A stretch of 64,000 bases of DNA, from positions 124,001-188,000 of the forward strand of contig QJNS01000106.1 in assembly GCA_004154925.1 (NCBI GenBank), read 5' to 3'. Numbering within the stretch: position 1 is the first letter of the stretch; every line of letters begins with the position of its first letter. Origin of the DNA: Monosporascus cannonballus (Eukaryota > Ascomycota > Sordariomycetes > Xylariales). A program made the position numbers and the translations under genes. The notes beneath the pieces are model-generated. The model saw nothing but the letters and a program-made list of their open reading frames with translations, did not search any database and was not told the DNA's origin. Of this stretch, positions 53,337 to 64,000 are shown piece by piece.

Positions 53337-56300
53337 TTGAGGCGGTCCAGTGGGTGGTTGGTTGACAGCAAGGTCTGCTGTTTCGGAGGTGACGCTGGGC
53401 TATGTAGGTTGAACCCAACTTGCTATGGGGCACGTATCTGGGTAAGCGATACTTAAACCCTCTCAAAACGTAGTCCAATAGGCTTCTGGGAGGTATGCTA
53501 AGGTCGCCCGAGGCACGTTCTGGAGTGGACTTAGCATTTGCCCCTTAGACGGATGGCTGTTGAACAGGAACGGCGACATGGAGCAGAACGATAAGTATAT
53601 TCCGTTTGAACCTATGGATGGCAAAATAGCTGTTCAAGCATTAAGTGAGAGGCAGTGTCACCACATGTTATAAAGCTGTTAATGGCATGGTCTCACGAAT
53701 TGCTTGTCGATACTGTTCCGTGGGGTGATTTCGATAATAGGGGGTTCTAGGAAAAGGAGAAGTAATAATAGTACTGATATCAAGTACCCGTATTCTCTCA
53801 TTCAATACTCATTAGTGACTGCACGTTATAGTGTAACGGCTTAGCAGAGTTCCAAAACACTAAAGCCAGAATCTAGACAACGGGTTTGCTTTGGCTGATA
53901 TGGGGTTAGTCATTATTCTGTATTTGTATTATTTTCGTCTTCACCTTACCTCATGATCCGTTCGACCTTCTATCATGGTATATCACTATCCGTCTTGTTA
54001 TCTGTCCTGCTTTTACGCGTCTCTGCTGGGAATAAAGCTTGAATTGATGTATTGCCCTATTCTGTGCTCTGGCCCCTCTGGATTCGCAAGGAGGAGCCCA
54101 ACTATTATTTCTATGCAATGAAATTATTGTTGCCTTGACATACATTCTTTTGGGAGATGCACTAAGTTCTGGGACAATGCTGTTCTTATGGTTCGATTGA
54201 ACTCGGGAGCAAGGTATGGAACTCGCTTTTACCTAGTCCTCCCTGGACCCTACGGGCGGAGGTCAGGGTCTTTCCTAGGGGACAGGGTGGGGGAAGCTGG
54301 CACGGAGTTCCGGGGTACTATAGGTAAGGGCTTCGGGCATCGATGTCGTCCGGCAAGCTCAGGTGGCGCCGAAATTTATGAGGCGTCCTTGACCGCCAAA
54401 CCTAACCCTAGACACTGTCCTTTCGATGCAGTTCCCATCTGGCATTATGTAGATGCTCATTCGTCCTCAATACCGGTGGCTACTCAGAACCAAGCATCAG
54501 CTATGCATCCTTGAATTCCAGAGTAAGGCTGACGTAGCAATCATGATATCAATCTGTCTTAGGGCCGACTCTCATGATACTAAAGATTAGGGTTCCTCGC
54601 GGACGGTCTTTCAAAGCTACTATTTCTCGATCGGGCACCTAGCGGGCCAAATCGTCAAGAAGGAGCTAAGACACGGAGAAGAGGTTGCGGTCTCTCCACC
54701 AAAGGCCGCTTCGGCTTCCCCGTTAGACTCAGCATCGCCGGTCGCCGCCACCCTCCGGATTCGCTTCCCTGGGTTAGGGATATGGTTATATCGCACGGCG
54801 AAACGAAGGGTCCACGAGTGGGGCCGGAAGGAAGGCCACCGCATGTCTTTCAGTTCACGGCATCAGCCGCGCCCCGCCGGGCTTTAGGTTACCCTAGCCA
54901 CGAGCTCGCTGGCAGGAGACACAGACTCATGCTCTTCCTTACGCTTAGCGTAGTTACCCGAGACCGGCGAAGTCGCTCGTACTGGCACCTATGTTGTTCG
55001 ACTGCGGCTATTCCGGCGTGCCTGTCGACTTTCTACTACGGCGCTAGTCTCCACTGATGCAATGCTGCTCGTGCTGGCATCCTCGAATCCGCCCTGGACA
55101 GCAGCGCCTGGGTTCCCCTGCTCGACCACTGGCTGGGTAGTAGTCTCCGTGTTTCTTCCGCGAGAGACGTGCCGCATCTCGTATGCACGCTGCATCTCGT
55201 GGCGCCATGTGGGCTGATATGGCATTATGCTATGGGCTGACAGCCACTTCGTTATGATTCCTGGTCTTCTCCTTGAAACGGTGGTGAAGAACATTGTAAA
55301 GAGAAGTATCAGGTCAGAAGCGGAGACGCCCGACACTGCAGGCAACACAGACCTCATCGCGGCCGGGACCAAGCAGGATGCACCAGGGGACAGCGACGAA
55401 AAAAAGAGATAGGGCTTCGGTATCGCTGCAATACCTCACTCTCAACAAGGGGTGACTGATCCTTTGGTTGTGAAGTGGTAGATCGACCTCCACAACAATT
55501 CCATCATGCCATTCTTAGCTACCTATCGAGACACACCTGTATATGCCCCCCTCAGTCGGGATTTGAGAGATCCTACTGCCGATCCTTAGGGCTAGGCGGA
55601 CTTAAGACGATCGCGCTTCCGTACGAGGCTTTGATTGGGTCAAGATGCTTCATCATCCTAGGCGAGGATGAGCCTGTGATAGGAAGACGCGGGCTTATAC
55701 ATGATGCGAGAGAGATTTTGGAGGCTGCGATTGACTTCTAAGTACCTGCCAGCAGACATGAGCCATCAATAACCAGATTCTTGGCCAAGTCTGATGCTGC
55801 TTGAACCCTTCTGGGACCGCCGGATCTGATACTCATCAGTCGGTAATCAGATGGTTCAGGGCGGTGCTGATAATGATAGCAAAACCGGCTCGCGTGTTCG
55901 TGACATGGATCTCCTTGTTCAACATGGCTAAAGACGTTCTACCGTCCCATCCGGACATGGTACTCGTAAACATTACTTAGAAGCTCAGGTTCATGGACCT
56001 TTGGATGTCTTAACTTGGTGACTCGTGGAATGGTGGACAGGTTTCCTAGCTTGGTAAATGGGTCACAACTACAATTCCACCAGTATAGAGCTCGGTAGTT
56101 CAAACTCGAATAGCTATGCCCCCGGGGTCTGGGGAAAGGGCCATGGAGGATCGAATGGAGATGCTGGCACAGAATGGCAGTTGCATCGTCAGATGGGGAA
56201 CGGACCAGAAGCGGTGGTCTTCGACCGTAAGGTCAGCAGGCGAGCCCCTCCTCAGTACGTGGTGCACGACCAGAAGACAATTTCAAGCGGGTCAGGACAT

Positions 56301-57382
56301 TTGTGCTGGAGGAACCAACTTCGATACGCGGAGTGCGGTGGATGGTCCCCAAGACCATTCGCAGCTTAACGCATATTCTGTAGCGTCGAACGAACAATCT
56401 ATTAATGAGCACGCCTTGGAGAAGACATACTTGTTGAATAACATATTGGGGTAGTTGCATGCTGTGTGAGATGGATGGTTGCCTAAGCCTGTGAGCGCAT
56501 GGTCTCATCCACAACTAAGATATCGCACGAACCCAAACGATGGCACGAGTAAGATCCGCGCTCTTATCAGTCTTGCCTGCCCCATGTCCAAGACAACCGA
56601 GTGGTTAATGGGTGGTTATGGGCCACGTATTGCATTCGTGCCGCCGGCCTGCATGGGACAACGTTGAGGATCGCCATGAGCGGAGAATGGGGTATTCCCA
56701 GCCTGCATGCAAGTAGGGTTACGCTGTATTCCAGGGACGCTGGATTCGTTAGATATTCTCTTGGGTAGCATGCCAAGTCGATAACACCGGCTCTAAAGTT
56801 GTGGGTTCTCGTTAGTCAACTCGCCTTAACAAGTGGGAGGCGGTAGTTGGTGTGGATGAGTGGGGTATAAGCATGCGATGGGATTTGCTAATGCAGGCCC
56901 CGGCCATGCCCCTAACACGCTTCCCCGCCCATTATTCATTGATAAAGGGCAAGCGGACTGGAAAAGAGGGTATCGTCATGCTGAGCAGTGTCCAGCTGTC
57001 TTAGGTTCTAAGCTACGAGGTGTGGCTTTCTCCTGTCAATCAACGACGGACGAGAAGAGGAACTGTAACCGAAGAAGCGAAAGATTCAAGTATGCAGGAA
57101 ACTGGCTGTTATTGGTCAGAATAAAGACTATATACTTATTAAGGAAGGGGAAATGATACTGATGGCCGGTAGAATTTGAGCATATACAAGGTGAGGTAAG
57201 ACACGTAGATCTTAACTAATACCGCGTGTTGTCCATTGCAGTGGCGGAGATCGGGGACCCTTCTCATTGAAACAAACATCATCTTATCAGTTTCAGACAA
57301 GTCTGGCAAAATGCAATATTGGATGGCCGAGACTAAGGGATTGCCCGGCATAATCAGGTGTCAAGCTGGTGTTTTATATAAA
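53337..57382. other. 4-kb gene-poor region
   Basis: No supported gene. The best single candidate is a 112-codon ATG frame at 56116-56454, overlapped by a 103-codon frame at 56058-56369; neither shows a motif. The stretch includes moderately GC-rich blocks (about 54600-55400) without open frames above 130 codons. Confidence 0.45.
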
Positions 57383-57640
57383 TACTGAGTAAGAGGCCAA
57401 ATACTAATATCCTGGTCAGGTACCCCCTAGCGGTAGAACCAGCGGTATTACTATATTGAGGTTCTAATCCATGTAGGTGCTGGCTTAATCGGATTCGGAT
57501 AATATAACCGTTTATATATAAAAGAGTTTAAGTAACAAACATTATAATGCAAATAATGATAAAAACTAAAGTTTATAAATAAAATACCTGACTAGGATGT
57601 TAAACTCACCCCTACGACGTAGTAAGCTGCTTTTTCATAG
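57383..57640. repeat. Degenerate dispersed repeat, copy B
   Basis: Starts TACTGAGTAAGAGGCC and matches 7191-7372 in block order; it ends with ATACCTGACTAGGATGTTAAA and CTACGACGTAG. It differs by an AT-rich expansion of roughly 60-80 bp in the middle (about 57490-57585) and many transitions, as expected of repeat-induced point mutation followed by drift. Confidence 0.65.
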
Positions 57641-58866
57641 GTTAGAAAAAATACTGTAAGTGGAAAATAGAAGCAAAATATCACACTAGCGAACGAACTT
57701 AAAGTTTAGTGTTACTCAACTCCACTGGCGCACTGGCGAGATCCACATTCTTACCCCGCAAATGGACCATTCTGGATCCATTCCAGGGACGTCGGAAGTT
57801 TCAAGTGACGTATGTCTTGTACTAACTATATGAAGTAATAAGTTTGAAACGGGGAGTTGTTAAGGCTCGAGGCGGGAGTGGCCGCAAAATGCTTAACTTG
57901 ACCATTGCGTCTTTGGGTGGCATCTCTGTCATTGGATCATAGGGCATGGCTCTCGCGGAGTCGTTCCTTATTCCGAGGTCACTTCCTGGTGCAATGGTGA
58001 CCCTGCATGTGCGTCTCCTGGCTAAGGTACTAGGTACTTACCCCGGGCCTCTATGATTGGCCAAACTCAAGATCTCGTCCTAGCGCCCTTCCAGGTAGGT
58101 TCACACCCTCATCAACTCTACAGTATGTACTTCTAGGTAGGTGGCCCTACCTAGTCAACCACGTTTGGAGAACTATGAATCAACCAGCTGGCTGGCGGAT
58201 ATTTCTGATGATTTCCCTAGATTGATTGTCCGTCCGTACATATTCTGAACATTCCTCTCTTCAAGTTGTTTGCCAAGTTCTCACCGACTTACACCTTATC
58301 TTACTGCCTATCGTCTCCATCAATCCATTCCAATCCTCTTGTTTCTGCGACTACTAGTGAGCAACTCTGAACCCCAAAGGCATCAAAGAACTACAAGTCT
58401 CGAATGGGTAGGCTACCCCGCTTCCACAGTCATTGATACTCGTATCTCACCTGCCCCTTCGTCGTGTCTGGGTGGGAGCAATTGAGACCGGACTCTCCGT
58501 CGGTGCTTGTGTTTCATCATCAAAGCGAACAAGCATATCTTAGAGTGAATCGCACGATTCCAAGAAAGAAACGAACCATCTCTTCTTTACCGGAACCATC
58601 ACCGCTTCAACCCGGCCGCCTCCCTAATACCTATTTTACATAGACTAATCTGCACGTGTCCCATATCAAAGAGCCGTTGGTCGGGTCCCGCCTTGGGGGT
58701 TACTTCTTTATATTCCTATTTCACCACCCTTTTCCCCTGCCTCTTGTCACTCTGCTCCATCACGAACTTGGGAAACGAACAACCTTTGTCAACCTCCATA
58801 TCACTTAAAACTGACTATTCGACCATTTCATTCTCGCAACCTTTGATCAGTGTGTTCGTATCCATC
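57641..58866. promoter_or_regulatory. Upstream region of the disordered-protein gene
   Basis: No gene recognised. It contains a perfect 9-bp inverted repeat CTAGGTAGG-TGGC-CCTACCTAG at 58133-58154. From about 58580 to 58866 the sequence is pyrimidine-rich, as is typical of a fungal 5' leader or promoter. Confidence 0.45.
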
Positions 58867-59688
58867 ATGTCTAATGACGGCACCAACAACTCCCAAGCGA
58901 ATGGGAACGCCAATCGTCGAGGGTCTGTTACGTCTGTCGCATTCTCCAGCCTCTTCCAGCGCAACAACTCGACCTCAGCTGGCAGCGGCCAAGCTAGAGA
59001 CTCAGCTACTGCGGCCGCTGCTCGAGACCAACGTCGGCGACTATCTATTACCACCTTAGGACTTTCTGGCACTTCACCTCCATCGGCAACATCCCAATTT
59101 GGGCTTCGACGAGCCAGTGTATCCACCACAACTTCAGACTCGATTGATGAAAATGCGGTCGACGATGAGGAAACGGCCAAGACCATGCCAAATACACCCT
59201 ATACTCGTCACCTTAGCTTCGGAGCTTCAGCTAGACGCACCATGCGCCCTAGTCCCACCAGCCCGAGCCTGAACGGTAGGCATACCTCGGGCGGAAGCCC
59301 TCGTACCCCATTTACTGCTAGTACTGCTAGTGCCGCGCCTCTCGCGACACCTGCAAGGACGACTAGCATGTCTCATCAGGCAAGCAACGCACAACCTGCA
59401 AGAACAGCTTCTGACTTACTTTCTGCTCGCTCAGACAACACCTATAACTGGTCTGAGCAGCTTAGATCAAGGGCTGAAAGCACCGTGGCGGGCAGTCGCC
59501 ATGGATTTGGAGCCAGTGCTTCGAGCTCCCCCCCGCGGGGCAGCGCTCACCACAACCGTACCAAGTCAGTCTCGGACATGCCGGCCCCACCCCAACAAGC
59601 CGCTGCCATAAAGCCCAAGCAACCGGAGAGACCAAAGCCAGATCACTTCCAGGAGCGCATTCTCAAAGGCGATTTCTATATGGATTGA
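58867..59688 (+). CDS. Disordered Ser/Thr-rich protein with a distinctive C-terminal tail, 273 aa
   Basis: Starts at ATG 58867 (MSNDGTNNSQANGN). The same frame is open upstream but without an ATG that would fit. The protein is dominated by Ser, Thr, Ala and Pro, with many SP/TP and RxxS sites (RRGSVTSVAF, RRRLSITTLGLSG, RRASVSTTTS, RHLSFGASARR), suggesting heavy phosphorylation. It ends in an ordered-looking tail, PERPKPDHFQERILKGDFYMD, which I believe is conserved among filamentous fungi, although I cannot name the family. No enzymatic domain or membrane segment is present. Single exon. Role unknown; regulation by kinases is inference from motif content. Confidence 0.75.
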   Translation: MSNDGTNNSQANGNANRRGSVTSVAFSSLFQRNNSTSAGSGQARDSATAAAARDQRRRLSITTLGLSGTSPPSATSQFGLRRASVSTTTSDSIDENAVDDEETAKTMPNTPYTRHLSFGASARRTMRPSPTSPSLNGRHTSGGSPRTPFTASTASAAPLATPARTTSMSHQASNAQPARTASDLLSARSDNTYNWSEQLRSRAESTVAGSRHGFGASASSSPPRGSAHHNRTKSVSDMPAPPQQAAAIKPKQPERPKPDHFQERILKGDFYMD

Positions 59689-60905
59689 ACGATGCGCTTT
59701 GACAAGAGACAATATGTCGAACGAATCTGTACAAATTACGACAAAACCAGCAGCATTTCGGCGCGGACGAGCCCAAGTTGCCGGTTGTGGCGTCATCGTA
59801 CCGTGATGGGCTACGCTGCACTGATTTCCACTTTGGCACCATTCGCTCGCTTCGTCGGCTGTATTTGCAGGTCGAGGAGACGCGGAGTGAAGATACAAAA
59901 AGATTGTACAAGCGGATTCTTTACATAACATTCCCCGTTCATTGTATTACCTCACCCATTGTGCTAATGCCGATGGCAAGATGGCATCAGGTCAAGGAAG
60001 GACAAGTCTTTGTGTGTTCGATTGGGGGAAACAAGCTTTATGTATCGCGGCAACTGGCGCCGGTGGTGAATTCTAAAAGGGGACTGAGAGTGCGGGGCAG
60101 CCGGCGGTTCTTGATATGTTGCCTTTCAAGCCATCTTACAACGGGCATGACCAGTGTATCTATGTACGATAACATGTCGATATGGCGGGTCGTTCGTGAT
60201 GGGCTCGAGCTCAGGTAGACTGACACCGCCTGGTAGCTTGCAACGGAGGAGTCACCCGGAGTTGAAAAAGACCAAATTGAAACAAACACGATGCTAATGG
60301 TGGATTATATCTCCGTATCTGTTGCAACCTTGGGAATCAGTCTTAGAAGCCTCGTTCTTATAACCATTGATCTCTTTAGCAAGTCAGTGTGGTTTTGCCG
60401 TAAAGTTTTAACTAAATGAGGACATCCCCTTTTTGGCCCTCTTTCGAACACACGCTTACATGACAGTTGGGAGGTGCATACAAGGTATATATACAGGATG
60501 GATGTCCCCGTCGTACCTATCCAGCGCCTATCCAGTACCTGCCCTCGTATTATCCTGTAGATCAGATGTTTTAAGTTAAGGAAGGGACTGGGCTAGACAT
60601 GGCGGGCGAATCTCGGCTATTACTAATGTAGATGATATGAAAGTACAACCACAGCCAGGCATGGGCAGGAATGTACATCGACGGGTAGGTAGGTACCCAC
60701 AGGAATTCGACCGCCAAGCTGCCAACCTTGGACCCAGGGATCAGTTCAACTGTCAGCCTCCGAGCCCTCCGGGGCCCCTTCAGAGCATTCCCATCGGGGC
60801 GACGGAGTTCTATTACAACCGTCATCCGTCCTCTTGGTGCGAAGAGCTACCGATACCGACACATGTTAGTCTCGTATAAGCTAGGTAATGCTAGCCACCT
60901 GAAGG
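59689..60905. promoter_or_regulatory. Intergenic region before the Zn2Cys6 regulator
   Basis: About 1.2 kb holding the 3' region of the upstream gene and the promoter of the regulator. GGGTAGGTAGGTACCC, partly self-complementary, is at 60683-60698. A 146-codon plus frame at 59778-60218 begins just past the upstream stop and has no motif, so it is probably 3' untranslated sequence. Confidence 0.45.
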
Positions 60906-61042
60906 ATGATGGATGACTCCTCACTCGACCCGCGCTTAAGAGATACCGGCGACGATAACTCAATTGTCGTCAATGGCAGCGCACCAAATTCCCACAGCCA
61001 ACCACCACAACAACTACAACAGCAGCAGCAGCAGCAACAACT

Positions 61043-61077
<35 letters not shown>

Positions 61078-63735
61078 ACCCATCGCATCCGCAACCGCAT
61101 TCCCAAATAAGCCCCTCGTCATCAACACCAGCAGTTCCCAACACCATACACGCCGCATCCTCCGAGACCATAGATTCACCATACCATGCATCGACATCAT
61201 CAAATGGTCCATTAACTGGAGGAGGTGAAGGTGGCAGGGCTCCTCCAGCACCTTCTGTCTTTACCCCCCAGACGCCGACAGCTCCATCCGTAGCGATTCA
61301 CGACGGCGACACTCCCGCATTTTCCGCATCGGGCGCAACGCCCCAAGATCCCAACGACCCGAAGCGCCCACGTGCTTGTGAGGCGTGCCGCGGCTTGAAA
61401 GTTAAATGTGAACCTGATCCTGCGAATCCGGACGGTCCGTGTAAACGATGTGCGAAGGCGGGTAGGAACTGTATAGTCACGCAGCCCACGAGAAAGAGAC
61501 AGAAGAAAACCGACAGCAGGGTCGCAGAATTGGAGAAGAAGATCGATGCTCTCACTGCAAGCTTGCAAGCCACAAGAGGTGGAGGCGCTCCGCACCTTGG
61601 TAATGGACAGCGGATTCCTTCTCCGGATGACCAGGACAATTTCACCGGTCTCTCGTATGGCAATGTACCGAGTAGTAGTTGGGGTCCGCCCCCTTCGCGA
61701 GAACCGCACTCTCATTATGTTCCCCCGGTCGAAGGTCAATCGTTGGCGTCTCCCTTGGGCGTGGGCGCTGGACAGAAACGGAAGAGTTACGACACGCAGA
61801 CGACTTCCGAACCTCAAGAACCCGCGGCGTCACAGCAGGCACAGCCGCCGCGGCCCAATGCCGACCTGATCGATAGGGGCATTCTCACCATGGATCAGGC
61901 CGAGGCGTTGTTTCTGCGGTACACGAAAGAGATGGCGGTCCATTTGCCTGCTGTCGTGTTTCCAGCTAGTATAACTGCCGCCCAACTGCGCAGGACTATG
62001 CCATATCTATTCCTAGGCATTATGATGGCCGCTTCCTCGGAGATGCCCCAGGTACAGCGCCAACTTGCCAATGAACTTGTGCATCTTATCGCAGACAGGG
62101 TTGTCATACGTGGCGAAAAGAGCTTGGAGTTGGTACAGCTCCTCCAAATATCCGTCATATGGTACTATCCCCCGGAACACTTCGAGGAGCTTAAGTTCTA
62201 TCAGTTCGTTCACATGGCAGCTGTCATGGCAATCGACATTGGACTCGGCAGGAAAAGGGGCATGTCTAAATCGCGACTCATGCCTTCGACTTGGCGCAAC
62301 TATCCCTTCAAAAAGACCCCGTACCCTGATCCCACAAGCATCGAGGCGCGGCGCGCTTGGCTCTCATCTTACTTTTTGGCAGCTAACGTCTCCATGGCCT
62401 TGCACCGTACCAATCTCGTCAGGTGGACGTCCTTCATGACTGAGTGTATGGACATCCTCGAATCATCCCCCGAAGCCGCACCAACGGACAAATATCTCTG
62501 CCACCTCGTATGGACCCATCGCCTAGCTGAGGAAGTTGGAATACACTTCTCGATGGATGATCCTGGCGTGGTCGTCAACATCGCTGAGCCAAAAGTCCAA
62601 TACGCCTTGCGAGGCTTCGAAAGGGACCTTGCAAAATATAGCGACTCAATATCGAATGAGGATAAACAACGTAAGTTCCCTAGCCTCGTGTGCATTACTT
62701 TGCTAACGATGCCAAGCATCTCTGGTCCTTAGCTTTCACGTGCTCAACCTTTACATGCATGAGGTTGCGTTGCACGTGGACAAGAGCGATGATATGCGAG
62801 TGCCAACTCTCAATGCAGAAGCACTTCGTGACCCAATTCCTGGCTTGGGCGACAGCTTGACTGCTGCGCACATCGCCGCGCTTTCGACTTGTCTCACAGC
62901 AATAGATGGGATCTTTGAGACGTTCCTCGCTCTGGATGTGCGCAGTATTCGCTGTCTTCCCGTCTTTAATTTCGTCCGTGTCGCATACGCGACAGTCGTT
63001 TTGATGAAAATGTACTTCAGTGCTAGCAGTCCGGACTCGGAACTTGGCAAGGTTATCAACAAAGATAATATGAAAGTTGAGGAATACCTCGACAAACTCC
63101 TAGATAAGTTTCGCGCGATCGCAGAGGGGGATAAGTCCCGACCTGCTGCCAAGTTCCAGGTCGTGCTGGCTATGTTACGTGGCTGGTTCCAGAAGCAGGG
63201 AAAACAGCTGCCGCAGCCAAAGCTCCAAGGCGGTGATCCAATGGGGCAGAAGCCGGAAGGCGCCACGACGCCAGGGGCCCAACAGCAACAGCAACAGCAG
63301 CAGCCGCAGCAGCAGGCAGAGTACAATCCTGCCAATACTCCGCTCCAGCTCCTCTCGGAAATTGCCACTGGTAACGACCTGTCCCGGACCAAGCAGAACA
63401 ATACCGGTGTGCCGTCAACCGGCATATCAGCATATCAATCCTTTGCGACCTCCGCGCAACACCCTGAATACAACCCCAATCCCAGCACAGAGGCGACCGT
63501 CATGCCGGGTCTGGGCCAGGCTGTACTGCCTTGGGTGAGTCAGGGGTGGACAGATCTCGACTATAATAGTCTTGGTGAAGGCTTCGAGCAGGCGATGGGG
63601 ATGACTCTCCAGGGACTCGGCGGCGAATTAAATTTTGCCGATTGGGATAATAACCTGCGTCTCGTAGCGGGCGATGGCGCTTTAAATGGAATGATAGAAG
63701 GAGGAATATCCGGGTATAACATGTTCCAGTTCTAA
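60906..63735 (+). CDS. Zn2Cys6 (fungal binuclear cluster) transcription factor with polyglutamine tracts
   Basis: Two exons, 60906-62670 and 62717-63735, separated by a 46-bp intron (GTAAGT...CCAAG); 927 aa. The acceptor at 62716 is required by frame, because the nearer TTAG at 62732 would shift it. A Gln-rich stretch lies at residues 34-57. The cluster C158-x2-C161-x6-C168-x10-C179-x2-C182-x6-C189 is followed by a basic RKRQKKTD linker and a coiled coil (RVAELEKKIDALTASL), typical of a dimeric binuclear-cluster DNA-binding domain. The middle region (about 320-720) is helical, like the fungal-specific regulatory domain. A second Gln tract lies at about 776-790 and the tail is acidic/aromatic (activation-like). 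The linker and coil resemble War1/PrtT/Leu3-type regulators; target genes cannot be deduced, since no cluster lies next to it here. Confidence 0.93.
61006..61077 (+). repeat. CAG/CAA microsatellite encoding polyglutamine
   Basis: A run of CAG then CAA codons interrupted by CTA. A second CAG/CAA-rich tract lies at about 63281-63318 in exon 2. Such tracts vary in length between strains and can tune activation strength. Confidence 0.9.
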
Positions 63736-64000
63736 GCTACATTGCTATTCTATTTGTTCTACCTGTGGGGTTCTCAGTTAATTATGCAAGCTACTACGCT
63801 GCTCCTTTGCTTTTCGGTCGAACAGGTCATCCGCAATTTGTCACATCGGAGGTCAAGGCATGGGGTTCTCCGTCGGACAACCGGCGGATGCTCTAGGAGT
63901 TCGAAAGCGGTTTCATTCATTGTATGGTGCGTCGGGTCGTCCTATATGATAAGGCGACTGGAGTTCAACGGTGTCGGGAGGCAAAACATATTGTTCTTTA
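63736..64000. other. 3' flank of the Zn2Cys6 gene
   Basis: Downstream sequence to the window end; nothing recognised. Confidence 0.6.

Noticed and set aside
58693..58866. N-terminal extension of the disordered protein (58 residues, hydrophobic)
   Set aside because: It begins with TTG, not ATG. The extension is pyrimidine-rich leader sequence, and ATG 58867 is the natural start.
60881..61251. Cys- and Val-rich minus frames opposite the Zn2Cys6 gene
   Set aside because: Artefacts of the CAG/CAA microsatellite read on the other strand.
62671..62732. Use of the TTAG at 62731-62732 as acceptor in the Zn2Cys6 gene
   Set aside because: It shifts the frame; the AG at 62715-62716 gives a continuous protein (QPSLVLSFHVLNLY).

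Overview
This is nuclear DNA of a filamentous ascomycete (Pezizomycotina). Most genes have short GT-AG introns of about 46-150 bp with CTAAC/CTGAC-like branch sites, and the housekeeping set is fungal. A fungal-only Zn2Cys6 regulator and a small cysteine-rich secreted protein are also present. Degraded repeats and C-to-T-type nonsense codons fit a lineage with repeat-induced point mutation (RIP), but genus and species cannot be read from the window.

Layout. Left third (0-34 kb) is gene-dense and conserved: the 3' end of a Dsc4-like (DUF1746) gene, RCL1 (18S rRNA processing), SEC66 (post-translational ER translocation), an auxin-efflux-carrier-type transporter with an internal stop, the large subunit of arginine-specific carbamoyl-phosphate synthase (CPA2), NPL4 (Cdc48 cofactor), a PWWP plus LEDGF-like chromatin protein, BRR2 (U5 snRNP helicase), an uncharacterised coiled-coil protein, RFC2 (clamp loader) and a predicted secreted beta-helix protein. 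From 34 kb onward genes are sparse. A 10-cysteine secreted protein lies at 36.4 kb, a BEM3-type PX-PH-RhoGAP at 42.3-47.1 kb, and an ATF/CREB-like bZIP factor at 50.2-51.2 kb. A decayed gene sits near 53 kb, a disordered conserved-looking protein at 58.9-59.7 kb and a polyglutamine Zn2Cys6 transcription factor at 60.9-63.7 kb. The gaps between them (5.5, 3.0 and about 7.7 kb) show no intact gene.

The genes do not form one pathway or a secondary-metabolite cluster; they are independent housekeeping genes followed by accessory, regulator-rich DNA. I rebuilt exon structures by hand from splice signals and frame continuity, and all models give exact multiples of three.

Best second-look items: a stop-free 54-nt intron hidden inside the BRR2 reading frame; the in-frame TAA of the transporter, which coincides with a perfect splice donor; a GC-AG intron in BEM3; an overlapping upstream ORF on the bZIP gene; a decayed gene with a CGA-to-TGA-type stop; and two diverged copies of one repeat 50 kb apart. 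No clearly new multi-gene system was found.
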